From Microbacterium enclense (GTDB lineage Bacteria; Actinomycetota; Actinomycetes; Actinomycetales; Microbacteriaceae): a stretch of DNA of 64,000 nucleotides. Below are positions 55,104-63,905 of this stretch, one piece after another. Within the stretch, counting starts at the first letter, position 1. The number at the start of each line of letters is the position of its first letter. The translations under genes were made by a program, and so were the position numbers. Under the pieces are notes generated by a model, which was not told where the DNA came from, did not search any database, and saw nothing but the letters and a program-made list of their open reading frames with translations. The stretch covers positions 40,996 through 104,995 of the forward strand of contig NZ_RBZY01000002.1 in NCBI RefSeq assembly GCF_004022425.1. Direction: 5' to 3'.

Positions 55104-56015
55104 TTGCTGCGTTCCGACCTCAGACTCGCCCATGTTCATCGCGCCCGTCGCTCCCTCGCCACCGCCGCCACCTGCGCCGGCGCCGCTCTCGGGATCGTGG
55201 TCACGACGGGCGTGGCAGCGGCCTCTCCGCTCTCGCTCCCGGACGCTGCGGCATCCGCGATCTCCACTCCCGCCTTCCCCGCGGTGCAGGCGGTCGGCAA
55301 CGCGCCCACGCTCGAGGGTGTCGTCGGAGCTGCCGACGCCGCGCTCACCCGCGCTCAGACGACCCTCACGGATGCGTCGACGGTCGAGTCCGACATCGCG
55401 GCGGCGGGTCTCCCGTTGAGCGTCGGCGAAACCTCCGTCGACACGGCTGCACTGGAGGACGCGGCGGATCGCCTGTCGTCGACCGAGCTCCTGCCGGTCG
55501 TGCTCGTTCCGGCTCTCAGCCAGAACGCGGCATCCGAGGCCGAGCGTGTCGCTGAGCGGGTGGCCGTGCTCCGCGGCAGCCTGAACGAAGCCGTCGCGGC
55601 CAAGGCGGCAGCGGATGCGGCCGCGGAGGCGCAGCGGCAGGCAGAGGCGGCCGCCGCGGCCGAGGCTGAGCGCCAGCGGGAAGCCGCGGAGGCCCTCGCG
55701 CGAGTGAACACCCCGGCGGGCGCGAAGGAGTTCGCCGCCTCGCTCGCGGCTCAGAAGTACGGGTGGGGATCCGACCAGTTCTCGTGCCTCGAATCTCTGT
55801 GGACCAAGGAGTCCGGCTGGAACTACCAGGCTTACAACCCGAGCGGCGCGACGGGCATCCCGCAGTCCCTCCCCGGCAGCAAGATGGCGACGTTCGGTGA
55901 CGACTGGCAGACCAACGCCGCCACCCAGATCGCGTGGGGCCTCGACTACATCTCGCGCGGCTACAGCACCCCCTGCAGCGCCTGGGGGCACTCCCAAGCG
56001 ACCAACTGGTACTGA
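55104..56015 (+). CDS. Secreted lytic-transglycosylase-like protein (paralogue 1)
   Basis: 303-residue exported protein with a signal peptide (basic LRSDLRLAHVHRARR then a hydrophobic stretch to VAAAS), a coiled-coil/Ala-Glu-rich middle (AAKAAADAAAEAQRQAEAA) and a C-terminal domain of about 90 residues with FSCLESLWTKESGWN, SGATGIPQSLPGS and AWGHSQATNWY. That C-terminus matches the goose-lysozyme/aggregation-promoting factor type. TTG at 55104 is the chosen start; others are possible. Paralogue of the gene at 58486-59487. Confidence 0.82.
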   Translation: MLRSDLRLAHVHRARRSLATAATCAGAALGIVVTTGVAAASPLSLPDAAASAISTPAFPAVQAVGNAPTLEGVVGAADAALTRAQTTLTDASTVESDIAAAGLPLSVGETSVDTAALEDAADRLSSTELLPVVLVPALSQNAASEAERVAERVAVLRGSLNEAVAAKAAADAAAEAQRQAEAAAAAEAERQREAAEALARVNTPAGAKEFAASLAAQKYGWGSDQFSCLESLWTKESGWNYQAYNPSGATGIPQSLPGSKMATFGDDWQTNAATQIAWGLDYISRGYSTPCSAWGHSQATNWY

Positions 56016-56045
56016 GCGGGAATTCCCAGGCCCGAACCGCTCTCA

Positions 56046-56069
56046 GCGATATATCGTTGTATATCGCTG
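56046..56069 (+). promoter_or_regulatory. PadR operator candidate
   Basis: Perfect inverted repeat AGCGATATA-N6-TATATCGCT, AT-rich in a GC-rich region, 35 nt before the padR start. Probable autoregulatory site. Confidence 0.6.
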
Positions 56070-56103
56070 GACTCATCCGGAGTCCGCTTTTCGGGAGGTC
56101 ATC

Positions 56104-56679
56104 ATGAGTGGTTCGTTCTTGGGAGACGCCTTCGGCGCTCGCGGCGCCGCCGGCCAGGGCTGGCCGATGTCGAACATCCTCGACGCAATGGAGCAGCTCC
56201 GTGCGCAGTTCGAGCAGAAGACGTCCGGCGCCCCGCGCATGAACAAGGGCGACGTGCGCTCCGCCGTCTTGTCCTTGCTCCTCGAGCAGCCGATGCACGG
56301 ATACCAGATCATCCGCGAGATCGAGGAGCGCAGCGGCGGCTCGTGGAAGCCGAGCCCCGGTTCTGTGTACCCCACGCTGCAGTTGCTCACCGACGAGGGC
56401 CTCGTGCGCGCCGAAGAGTCGGGCGGTCGCAAGACGTACTCGCTCACCGAAGAGGGTCGGGCTGCTGCGGGTGACGAGACGACCGAGCGCACGGCGCCGT
56501 GGGAGTCCGCGACCTCGCGCGACGGCGGTCGTATGACGGCGCTGCCGAAGGCCGGCGTCGAGCTGGCGCAGGCGGCCGCCCAGGTCGCGCGCACGGGCGA
56601 CAAAGAGCAGGTGGCGCAGGCCGTTGAGATCCTCGAAGACGCGCGCCGTAAGCTCTACTCCATCCTCGCCCAGAGCTGA
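56104..56679 (+). CDS. PadR-family transcriptional regulator
   Basis: 191-residue regulator. The winged helix is NKGDVRSAVLSLLLEQPMHGYQIIREI and KPSPGSVYPTLQLLTDEGLV (about 47-100), with the PadR C-terminal helices reaching the end. The N-terminal 40 residues are polar/Gly-rich and not part of the usual fold. GGGAGGTCATC is the RBS. A perfect inverted repeat upstream suggests autoregulation. aarF follows with 52 nt between, likely in the same transcript; PadR ligands are often phenolics or antimicrobial peptides. Confidence 0.93.
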   Translation: MSGSFLGDAFGARGAAGQGWPMSNILDAMEQLRAQFEQKTSGAPRMNKGDVRSAVLSLLLEQPMHGYQIIREIEERSGGSWKPSPGSVYPTLQLLTDEGLVRAEESGGRKTYSLTEEGRAAAGDETTERTAPWESATSRDGGRMTALPKAGVELAQAAAQVARTGDKEQVAQAVEILEDARRKLYSILAQS

Positions 56680-56731
56680 GGGTGCCAGAGCCCGACGGCA
56701 GTCGTCGGGTCATCGGCATCCCGGAGATCCG

Positions 56732-58429
56732 ATGACCGACGACGCCCTCATGCGCGCCCGCTACCGGCGCATCACGCGGTTCGCCGCACGTTACCTCGTC
56801 CAGGCGTGGTGGTACGAGCTGTTCCTGCCGCGGTTCGGCCTCGAGCGCGTCTCCGCGCGGGGCCGGACCCGGCGGTTGCAGGTCATTGCGCGCCGGTTCC
56901 ACGCTCTCGCCGTCGATCTCGGCGGACTCATGATCAAGGTCGGGCAATTCATGTCCTCCCGCCTCGACGTGCTTCCGCCCGTGATCACGAAAGAGCTCGA
57001 AGGCCTGCAGGACGAGGTGCCCTCGGTCCCCTTCGCGCAGATGCGCGTGCGCGCCGAGGAAGAGCTCGGGATGCCGCTGGAGCGGGCCTTCGCCTCAATC
57101 GATGAGCGGCCGCTCGCGGCCGCCTCGTTGGGGCAAGCGCATCGCGCCGTTCTCACCGACGCCCTCGCGCAGGACACTGGGCTGCGCGAGGTGGTGGTCA
57201 AGATCCAGCGCCCGGGGATCGATCGGATCGTCGACGTCGATCTGAGGGCGTTGCGCAAGGTCGGCGTGTGGCTCAGCCGCGTCGCCCTCGTGCGCGATCG
57301 CGTCGACATGCCGGCGCTCGTGGAGGAGTTCGCGGCCACGAGTCTGGAAGAGATCGATTACCTCCACGAGGCGGCGAACTCCGAGCGTTTCGCGCAGGAA
57401 TTCGGCGGCGAGAGGGGAGTGGCGGTTCCCGAGGTCGCGTGGGAGCGCACGACGCGACGCCTGCTGACCCTGCAGGACGTCACGGCGATCAAGATCAACG
57501 ACGTGGACGCTCTCCGCGCGGCGGGCATCGATCCGTCCGAGGTCGCGGCGCGCTTCGCGCAGGTGATGTTCGACCAGCTGTTCGACGACGGGTTCTTCCA
57601 CGCCGACCCGCACCCGGGCAACGTCTTCGTCACCCCGCTTCCCGGAACCACGGATGCCGGCTCCCCGCCCTGGCGGTTCACGTTCATCGACTTCGGGATG
57701 ATGGGCGACGTGCCGCCGAACCTGCGGAGGGGGCTGCGCCGCGTGCTCATCGCGGCCGCCTCCCGAGACGGGAAAGGGTTGGTGGATGGCATCCGCGATG
57801 TCGGCGTGCTTCTCCCGTCCGCCGACACCGTCCAGCTCGAGCGGGCGATGACCCAGTTGTTCTCCCGTTTCGGCGGGATGGGCTTCGCCGAGTTGCAGGC
57901 GGTCGATCCGCGGGAGTTCCGCGCCTTCGCAGTCGAGTTCGGCGACGTCGTTCGGGCGTTGCCGTTCCAACTGCCCGAGAACTTCCTGCTGATCGTCCGC
58001 GCGATGTCCCTGACGAGCGGCATGTGCAGTGCACTGGACCCGGCCTTCAACATCTGGGATGCCGTCGAACCCTACGCGCAGCGGCTGATCCGCGAGGAGA
58101 GCGGCAACACTGTTCAGGCACTCGCCCGGGAGGCGACGTCGGTAGCTGCCCTGACCGCGCGCCTCCCGCGGCGGCTCGACGCGCTCATCGATCGGGTCGA
58201 GGAGGGCGGTGTGTCCGCCCAGGTGCCGCGCGTCGAGCGGAGACTGCGCGATCTCGAACGCATGGGTCGGCGGGTGGTCTCGGCGGTGCTGTTCACGGGC
58301 CTCCTCATCGGCGGCATCCTGCTGCAGACGGAGCAGGCCTTCTTCGGCACGGTCCTGATGATCCTGTCGGTCGGTCCGTTGGCCCACGCGCTCCTCGCCG
58401 GGGTGATCGCCCGCCGCAGCGGTGTGTGA
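56732..58429 (+). CDS. AarF/UbiB (ABC1) family atypical kinase
   Basis: 565-residue ABC1-type kinase-like protein. It has the QxxxD-like KVGQFMSSR segment, the Ala-rich loop AAASLGQAHRA, the Lys in VVVKIQRPG, then HADPHPGNVFV and FIDFGMMG (catalytic-loop and metal-binding Asp). Two transmembrane helices lie at about 515-560. Eukaryotic and E. coli relatives act in quinone synthesis; here the respiratory quinone would be menaquinone, and its role is unknown. Starts MTDDALMRARYRRI with a CCGGAGATCCG RBS. Confidence 0.94.
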   Translation: MTDDALMRARYRRITRFAARYLVQAWWYELFLPRFGLERVSARGRTRRLQVIARRFHALAVDLGGLMIKVGQFMSSRLDVLPPVITKELEGLQDEVPSVPFAQMRVRAEEELGMPLERAFASIDERPLAAASLGQAHRAVLTDALAQDTGLREVVVKIQRPGIDRIVDVDLRALRKVGVWLSRVALVRDRVDMPALVEEFAATSLEEIDYLHEAANSERFAQEFGGERGVAVPEVAWERTTRRLLTLQDVTAIKINDVDALRAAGIDPSEVAARFAQVMFDQLFDDGFFHADPHPGNVFVTPLPGTTDAGSPPWRFTFIDFGMMGDVPPNLRRGLRRVLIAAASRDGKGLVDGIRDVGVLLPSADTVQLERAMTQLFSRFGGMGFAELQAVDPREFRAFAVEFGDVVRALPFQLPENFLLIVRAMSLTSGMCSALDPAFNIWDAVEPYAQRLIREESGNTVQALAREATSVAALTARLPRRLDALIDRVEEGGVSAQVPRVERRLRDLERMGRRVVSAVLFTGLLIGGILLQTEQAFFGTVLMILSVGPLAHALLAGVIARRSGV

Positions 58430-58434
58430 ACCAC

Positions 58435-58475
58435 GATGAAGCGCCGCGCCGGGATTCCCGGCGCGGCGCTTCATC
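58435..58475. terminator. Bidirectional terminator aarF / secreted protein 2
   Basis: Perfect 19-bp inverted repeat with a 3-nt loop (58435-58453 and 58457-58475) between two convergent genes. Confidence 0.9.
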
Positions 58476-58485
58476 GTTCAGTGGC

Positions 58486-59487
58486 TCAGTACCAGCCGAC
58501 GGACTGCGAGTGCCCCCATGCGCCGCACGGGCTGCCGTACCGGCCCGAAATGTAGCCGAGGCCCCACGAGATCTGCGTTCCGGCGTTGGACTGCCAGTCG
58601 GCACCCGCCGACGACATCTTGCTGCCGGGGAGGGCCTGCGGGATTCCGAAGGCCCCGCTGCTGGAGTTGTAGGCCTGATAGTTCCAGCCCGACTCCTTGT
58701 TCCACAGCGACACGAGGCACGAGAACTGGTCGTCGCCCCAGCCGAAGCCGGCGAGCATTCCGCGGGCCGTCGCCTGAGCTCCTCCGGGGCTGTTGTCGCC
58801 GGAGCCGCCGCCACCCGACGGAGCGACCGGACGCGCGGCCGACGACGATCCGCCGCCGGAGGAGGACGACGAGGACGAGGATGAGGCCGAGCGAGCGGCG
58901 GCCGCTTCTTCCTCCGCCTTCGCCTTGGCTGCGGCCTCGGCCTCGACGCGCGCCTTCTCGGCGGCTTCCTCCGCCTGCTTCTTGGCTACGGCAGCATCGA
59001 GGCTCCCGCGCAGTTCGGCAACGCGGAGATCGACCGCGGAGGTGGCGGCGGCCACCTGCTCGGTGAGCTCGGGCAGGAACGTAGCGGGCAGCACCTGAGC
59101 TTCGGTGAGACGCTGCGTCGCCGCCGCGAGAACACTGGTGTCCACCGCGGCGGGCTGACCGATGTCGAGTCCCGAGGAGGCGATGTCGTTCTGCACCGCG
59201 GCGGCGGCGTCCGCGCTGGAACCGGCGGACGTCACGGCGGCACGGGCCGCGAGGGCCTCCGGAGCAGCGGTCGTCGCGGGGGCGCTGTAAGCGGCGAGGC
59301 GGAACGAGGCCGACGAGAGATCGGCAGCGGGGGAGGCGGATGCGGTGGGTGCCGTGCCCGTGAGGGCGGCGGTTGCAAGCACGCCGACGGCGAGGACGCC
59401 GGCGGTCAGTGCGGGCCGGCGACGTGCGCGGCGGGAGGCCAGGCGACGGTCGCGGCGGTTGGACGAGGGCGTCGAATCAGAGCGCAT
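58486..59487 (-). CDS. Secreted lytic-transglycosylase-like protein (paralogue 2)
   Basis: 333-residue exported protein: signal peptide (basic NRRDRRLASRRARRRPALTAG, cleavage near TASASP), an Ala/Glu/Lys coiled-coil middle (EEAAEKARVEAEAAAKAKAE), a poly-Ser/Gly linker (about 218-265) and a C-terminal domain FSCLVSLWNKESGWN, GAFGIPQALPGSK and AWGHSQSVGWY. The last parts match paralogue 1 over nearly 90 residues. The Glu in KESGWN could be the catalytic acid. Likely peptidoglycan-active, by family. Confidence 0.86.
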   Translation of the reverse strand: MRSDSTPSSNRRDRRLASRRARRRPALTAGVLAVGVLATAALTGTAPTASASPAADLSSASFRLAAYSAPATTAAPEALAARAAVTSAGSSADAAAAVQNDIASSGLDIGQPAAVDTSVLAAATQRLTEAQVLPATFLPELTEQVAAATSAVDLRVAELRGSLDAAVAKKQAEEAAEKARVEAEAAAKAKAEEEAAAARSASSSSSSSSSGGGSSSAARPVAPSGGGGSGDNSPGGAQATARGMLAGFGWGDDQFSCLVSLWNKESGWNYQAYNSSSGAFGIPQALPGSKMSSAGADWQSNAGTQISWGLGYISGRYGSPCGAWGHSQSVGWY

Positions 59488-59645
59488 AGAACCGGTTTCG
59501 TGTCGGGGGGACGGCGCGGGTTTCGCACGTCCGACCCGCGTAGAGCGGGCACGAAACGGGGAGCCTGGCACGCCAGTCTGGACGGAACCTGGGTGGACTG
59601 CGCTTTTGGTCGAGGAGAAACTGGCTGGTCGGCGGCTCTTCCGGG
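59488..59645 (-). promoter_or_regulatory. Structured 5' leader of paralogue 2
   Basis: The 158 nt before the ATG hold several inverted repeats (for example GTTTCG ... CGAAAC around CCCGC/GCGGG at about 59524-59560) and no separate gene. It may fold in the mRNA; no known riboswitch class was recognised. Confidence 0.3.
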
Positions 59646-59684
59646 CGGGGGTCGGGATGCCGGGGGCGCGCATCCCGACCCCCG
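59646..59684 (-). terminator. Terminator of the DHA2 exporter gene
   Basis: Perfect 15-bp inverted repeat with a 9-nt loop, 5 nt past the exporter stop. Confidence 0.8.
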
Positions 59685-59688
59685 CGTG

Positions 59689-61188
59689 TCAACCGACGAC
59701 GAGGGGTTCGGAGGCGCCGTCGGCGACCTGCGGAGGTGTCGCCGACACGCGCGTACGGCGCCGGAACAGAAGGGCGGCCACGACCGCGCCGCCGGCGAAG
59801 AACGCGGCGCCCCACGTGAACGCCGTGGTGTAGCCGGCGACGGCCGCGGGACCGATCGCCGACGGTCCGTCCGAAAGATGGTCGGTGAGGTACGCGGTCG
59901 TGGCCGTGGCCGCGATCGTGTTGAGGAGTGCCGTCCCGATGGATCCGCCGACCTGCTGGCTCGTGTTCACCATCGCCGAGGCGACCCCGGCGAAGTGCCG
60001 GTCCACCCCGAGTGTCGCGGTCTGCATGGAAGCGGGCATGATCGACCCCATCGCCAGTCCGAGCAGGACGAGGCCGGGCAGGACATCCGATGCGTAGACG
60101 CTGTCGACGGTGAGGCGCGTCAACAGCAGCATGCCGCCGGCCCCGAGGACCATCCCGATGGGAACCATCACCTTCGCCCCGAGCCGGGGGAACAGCAGGT
60201 TCGTCGACAGCTGGGCGGCGAGCACGAGCATCGCGACCATGGGGAGGAACGCGAGGCCGGTCTGGATGGGACTGAAACGGAGCGTCGCCTGCAGGAAGTA
60301 GGTGACGAACAGGAAGATCCCGAACATGCTCGCCCCGGCGATGAGGATCGAGAGGTATGCGGCGGAGCGGTTGCGGTCGGTCAGGATGGCGAGGGGCAGG
60401 AGCGGGTGTCCGGCACGACGCTGCCAGAGGACGAACGCGGTGAGAAGAACGACCGCTGCGGTGAGGGGGATCCAGCTGAGGGGGGACCCCCAGCCGGCCG
60501 TCTCGGCCTGCGCGAACCCGTAGACGACGCCGAACAGCCCCGCCGAGACCAGGACGGTGCCGGGGAGGTCGAGGCGAGGGCGCGGACCGTCGCTCTCGAC
60601 GCGGCCGACGAAGATGAGCGTGCCGACGATCGCCGCGATCGCGAAAGCGACGTTGATGTAGAGGTTCCAGCGCCAGTCGAGGGCCTCGGTGAGGAACCCG
60701 CCGAGCAGCAATCCCACGGCTCCGCCTGCGCCGGCGATCGCGCCGAAGACGCCGAAGGCGCGGGCGCGCTCTTTCGGGATGGTGAAGGTGGTGGTGAGAA
60801 CCGCGAGCGCCGTCGGGGCCAGCAGCGCGCCGAACACGCCTTGAAGCGCTCGGGCGGCGACGAGGACACCGAAGTCCGGGGCCGCTCCGCCGAGCGCGGA
60901 GGCGGCGGCGAAGCCGATGAGGCCGACGATGAACGTGCGCTTGCGTCCGAACAGGTCGGAGAGTCGCCCACCCAGGAGGAGGAGCGAACCGAAGGCGAGA
61001 GAGTAGGCGGTCACGACCCACTGACGGTCGCCGTCGGAGAAGCCGAGGTCGGCCTGGGCGGACGGGAGGGCGATGTTCACGACGGTGGCGTCGAGCACGA
61101 CCATCAACTGGGCGATGCCGACGATGGCGAGCGTCAGCCAACGGCGGCGGGACGGCGCGGCCGAGGCGGAGACGGGGGAGGAGGTCAT
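59689..61188 (-). CDS. DHA2-family MFS exporter
   Basis: 499-residue drug:H+ antiporter of the EmrB/QacA group with fourteen predicted helices. Motif A reads GGRLSDLFGRKRTFIVG and motif C-like text VLDATVVNIALPSAQ opens helix 1. Divergent tetR suggests ligand-induced expression, and the exporter ligand is unknown. The ATG at 61188 is 7 nt after TATGTT on the same strand, so a leaderless start is likely; ATG at 61200 is less likely. Confidence 0.9.
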   Translation of the reverse strand: MTSSPVSASAAPSRRRWLTLAIVGIAQLMVVLDATVVNIALPSAQADLGFSDGDRQWVVTAYSLAFGSLLLLGGRLSDLFGRKRTFIVGLIGFAAASALGGAAPDFGVLVAARALQGVFGALLAPTALAVLTTTFTIPKERARAFGVFGAIAGAGGAVGLLLGGFLTEALDWRWNLYINVAFAIAAIVGTLIFVGRVESDGPRPRLDLPGTVLVSAGLFGVVYGFAQAETAGWGSPLSWIPLTAAVVLLTAFVLWQRRAGHPLLPLAILTDRNRSAAYLSILIAGASMFGIFLFVTYFLQATLRFSPIQTGLAFLPMVAMLVLAAQLSTNLLFPRLGAKVMVPIGMVLGAGGMLLLTRLTVDSVYASDVLPGLVLLGLAMGSIMPASMQTATLGVDRHFAGVASAMVNTSQQVGGSIGTALLNTIAATATTAYLTDHLSDGPSAIGPAAVAGYTTAFTWGAAFFAGGAVVAALLFRRRTRVSATPPQVADGASEPLVVG

Positions 61189-61200
61189 GCGCGACAACAT

Positions 61201-61256
61201 ATACGGAACGCACGAGTTTCGGAAATGAAATGTTCCTGAAACACGGGGTTCCGTAT
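61201..61256. promoter_or_regulatory. TetR operator region
   Basis: Nested inverted repeats: ATACGGAAC (61201-61209) with GTTCCGTAT (61248-61256), and GTTTCGGAA (61216-61224) with TTCCTGAAAC (61333 is not meant; 61233-61242). They sit exactly in the shared promoter space of the exporter and tetR. Confidence 0.55.
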
Positions 61257-61295
61257 TGACGTAGACTCGGCTCGACCCCGACGGAAGGACCCTCG

Positions 61296-61925
61296 ATGGC
61301 GACGGCCCCTGAGATCACCGGCACCCCAGCACCCCGGCTCGGGCGCAAGCGCGACCTCAGCCGCGACCCCGAGATCCTCGAGGCGGCCCTGGACGTCCTC
61401 GCCGAAACCGGGTTCGAACGCATGACGATCGACGAGGTGGCTGCTCGCGCTCGCGCCGGCAAGGCGACGCTGTACCGGCGTTGGCCGTCCAAGGCCGAAC
61501 TCGTGATCGACGCGATCGCATGTCTGAAGAAGGGCGCGTACGACCTCGCCGCCCTGCCCGACACGGGCACTCTGCGCGGCGACCTGGTCGCGATGATCAA
61601 AGAGCCCTCGATCGCCGACGCTCAGCGCAAGATGCAGGTGATGGCGGGCATCGTCTCGATGCTGTCGACGTCGCCCGAGCTCGCGGACGTCGCCGAGGAG
61701 GCCTTGGTGGCCCCGCGTCGCGCGGCCAATCGAGTCCTGATCGAGCGTGCGATAGCTCGCGGCGAGGTGACGGATGCCATCGACGTCGACCTCATCTCCT
61801 CGGTCGGCTCGGCGATGGTCGCGCAGCGGCTCCTGGTCGAGCGCAAGCCCGTCACGCGGGCTTTCTTGCTGTCGATCATCGACCTGATCGTCCTTCCTGC
61901 AGTCGGCCTGCGCGCGCGGGACTGA
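61296..61925 (+). CDS. TetR-family transcriptional regulator
   Basis: 209-residue repressor. The N-terminal HTH is ALDVLAETGFERMTIDEVAARARAGKATLYRRW, quoted as VLAETGFERMTIDEVAARA and KATLYRRWPSK (about 28-66), followed by a C-terminal ligand domain of the TetR_C type. ATG at 61296 has GGAAGGACC as RBS. It is divergent from the DHA2 exporter and probably represses it through the nested repeats between them. Confidence 0.93.
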   Translation: MATAPEITGTPAPRLGRKRDLSRDPEILEAALDVLAETGFERMTIDEVAARARAGKATLYRRWPSKAELVIDAIACLKKGAYDLAALPDTGTLRGDLVAMIKEPSIADAQRKMQVMAGIVSMLSTSPELADVAEEALVAPRRAANRVLIERAIARGEVTDAIDVDLISSVGSAMVAQRLLVERKPVTRAFLLSIIDLIVLPAVGLRARD

Positions 61926-62172
61926 CGCGCACCCCCGGCGCGGGCCGCCCCGCGAATCGAGGTCGGATTCTGATAGCCTTGAGTGTCACGCGTATGGCTC
62001 GTTCCCCACGCCCGGGCTCCGGCCCTGTGGCATCGCATGAAAACAATCCGCTTCGCTTCGGCTCGTGGCATCCGTTCGCTTTCCGGCGGAAGGCGCCGCA
62101 GCCGGCGTGATCCGCCCGGGTCGCGTCGAAGAGTCGAAGCCCGACACCCACCCAACTAGGACAACCCACTAC

Positions 62173-63627
62173 ATGACTACCGCAACGACCGCCCCGGCCA
62201 TCAAGCAGGTCGCGATCAACGACATCGGCTCTGCTGAAGACTTCCTGGCCGCGGTCGAGAAGACCCTGAAGTTCTTCAACGACGGCGACCTCATCGAGGG
62301 CACCGTGGTGAAGATCGACCGCGACGAGGTCCTCCTCGACGTCGGTTACAAGACCGAGGGTGTCATCCCCTCGCGCGAGCTTTCGATCAAGCACGACGTC
62401 GACCCCAACGAGGTCGTCAACGTCGGCGATCACGTCGAGGCCCTCGTTCTCCAGAAGGAGGACAAGGAAGGCCGTCTCATCCTGTCCAAGAAGCGCGCGC
62501 AGTACGAGCGCGCGTGGGGCGACGTCGAGAAGATCAAGGAGAACGACGGTGTCGTCACCGGCTCCGTGATCGAGGTCGTCAAGGGTGGTCTCATCGTCGA
62601 CATCGGCCTCCGCGGCTTCCTGCCGGCGTCGCTCATCGAGCTGCGCCGCGTTCGCGACCTGACGCCGTACCTCGGCCAGGAGATCGAGGCGAAGATCCTC
62701 GAGCTCGACAAGAACCGCAACAACGTCGTGCTCTCTCGCCGCGCTCTGCTCGAGCAGACGCAGTCCGAGTCGCGCACCACGTTCCTCAACAATCTCCACA
62801 AGGGCCAGGTCCGCAAGGGCACGGTCTCCTCGATCGTCAACTTCGGTGCGTTCGTCGACCTGGGCGGCGTCGACGGTCTCGTCCACGTCTCCGAGCTCTC
62901 GTGGAAGCACATCGAGCACGCTTCCGAGGTCGTCGAGGTGGGCCAGGAGGTCACCGTCGAGATCCTCGAGGTCGACCTCGACCGCGAGCGCGTGTCGCTC
63001 TCGCTCAAGGCCACCCAGGAAGACCCGTGGCAGGTGTTCGCCCGCACCCACGCGATCGGTCAGATCGCTCCGGGCAAGGTCACCAAGCTCGTTCCCTTCG
63101 GTGCGTTCGTCCGTGTCGCCGACGGCATCGAGGGTCTCGTGCACATCTCCGAGCTGTCGGGGAAGCACGTGGAGCTGGCGGAGCAGGTCGTGTCGGTCGG
63201 CGAAGAGGTCTTCGTCAAGATCATCGACATCGACCTGGAGCGCCGTCGCATCTCGCTGTCGCTGAAGCAGGCCAACGAGTCGGTCGACCCCAGCGGCACC
63301 GAGTTCGACCCGGCCCTGTACGGCATGGTCACCGAGTACGACGAGCGCGGCGAGTACAAGTACCCCGAGGGCTTCGACCCCGAGTCGGGTGCGTGGCTCG
63401 AGGGCTTCGACACTCAGCGCGAGCAGTGGGAGCAGGAGTACGCCGCCGCCCAGGGTCGCTGGGAGGCGCACAAGGCCGCGGTCGCCAAGGCGCTCGAGGC
63501 CGAAGCCGCGAACCCGACGGACGCAGGTTCGTTCGGTGGTTCGTTCTCGTCCGAGTCGCCCGCGCAGGGCACCCTGGCCGACGACGAGTCCCTCGCCGCT
63601 CTGCGGGAGAAGCTCAGCGGTCGCTGA
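62173..63627 (+). CDS. rpsA: 30S ribosomal protein S1
   Basis: 484-residue RNA-binding ribosomal protein with four S1 OB-fold domains at about 35-110, 120-190, 210-285 and 295-370. Conserved S1 text includes EGTVVKIDRDEVLLDVGYK, GAFVDLGGVDGLVHVSELS and GAFVRVADGIEGLVHISELS. The C-terminal 110 residues are acidic and low-complexity. A 247-nt leader with TAGCCT at 61974-61979 precedes it. The length is normal for Actinobacteria, which have four S1 domains. Confidence 0.97.
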   Translation: MTTATTAPAIKQVAINDIGSAEDFLAAVEKTLKFFNDGDLIEGTVVKIDRDEVLLDVGYKTEGVIPSRELSIKHDVDPNEVVNVGDHVEALVLQKEDKEGRLILSKKRAQYERAWGDVEKIKENDGVVTGSVIEVVKGGLIVDIGLRGFLPASLIELRRVRDLTPYLGQEIEAKILELDKNRNNVVLSRRALLEQTQSESRTTFLNNLHKGQVRKGTVSSIVNFGAFVDLGGVDGLVHVSELSWKHIEHASEVVEVGQEVTVEILEVDLDRERVSLSLKATQEDPWQVFARTHAIGQIAPGKVTKLVPFGAFVRVADGIEGLVHISELSGKHVELAEQVVSVGEEVFVKIIDIDLERRRISLSLKQANESVDPSGTEFDPALYGMVTEYDERGEYKYPEGFDPESGAWLEGFDTQREQWEQEYAAAQGRWEAHKAAVAKALEAEAANPTDAGSFGGSFSSESPAQGTLADDESLAALREKLSGR

Positions 63628-63640
63628 TCCTCTCGTCCTC

Positions 63641-63680
63641 ACCGAAGGCCGGTACCTCCTCGGGGGTACCGGCCTTCGGT
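63641..63680 (+). terminator. Terminator of rpsA
   Basis: Perfect 16-bp inverted repeat (63641-63656 and 63665-63680) with an 8-nt loop, 13 nt past the stop. Confidence 0.85.
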
Positions 63681-63731
63681 CGTTCATGGCAAGCCCCGGC
63701 CGGGATGCCACCGATCCGCGACAATGTCGTC

Positions 63732-63905
63732 ATGGCATCTCGACTTCCCTTGCTTCTGACCATCGCCGGCGTCGCCGTGCTCTTCCTGTCGATCGCATTC
63801 GTCTTCGTGCTCGTCATCGGCGCGATGTTCTTCGGCGGGATCGAGTTCACCGGCGGACACACCGCCGCTGCTGTCGCAGCCGGATGGATCCCTCCGCTGA
63901 TCTAG
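63732..63905 (+). CDS. Small hydrophobic membrane protein
   Basis: 57-residue product with two hydrophobic segments: LLLTIAGVAVLFLSIAFVFVL (cited from residue 6, about 20 residues) and AAAVAAGWIPPLI. No family recognised. The ATG has no RBS; GACAAT ends 6 nt upstream, which could be a leaderless -10. The 95 nt after it show nothing clear. Confidence 0.45.
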   Translation: MASRLPLLLTIAGVAVLFLSIAFVFVLVIGAMFFGGIEFTGGHTAAAVAAGWIPPLI

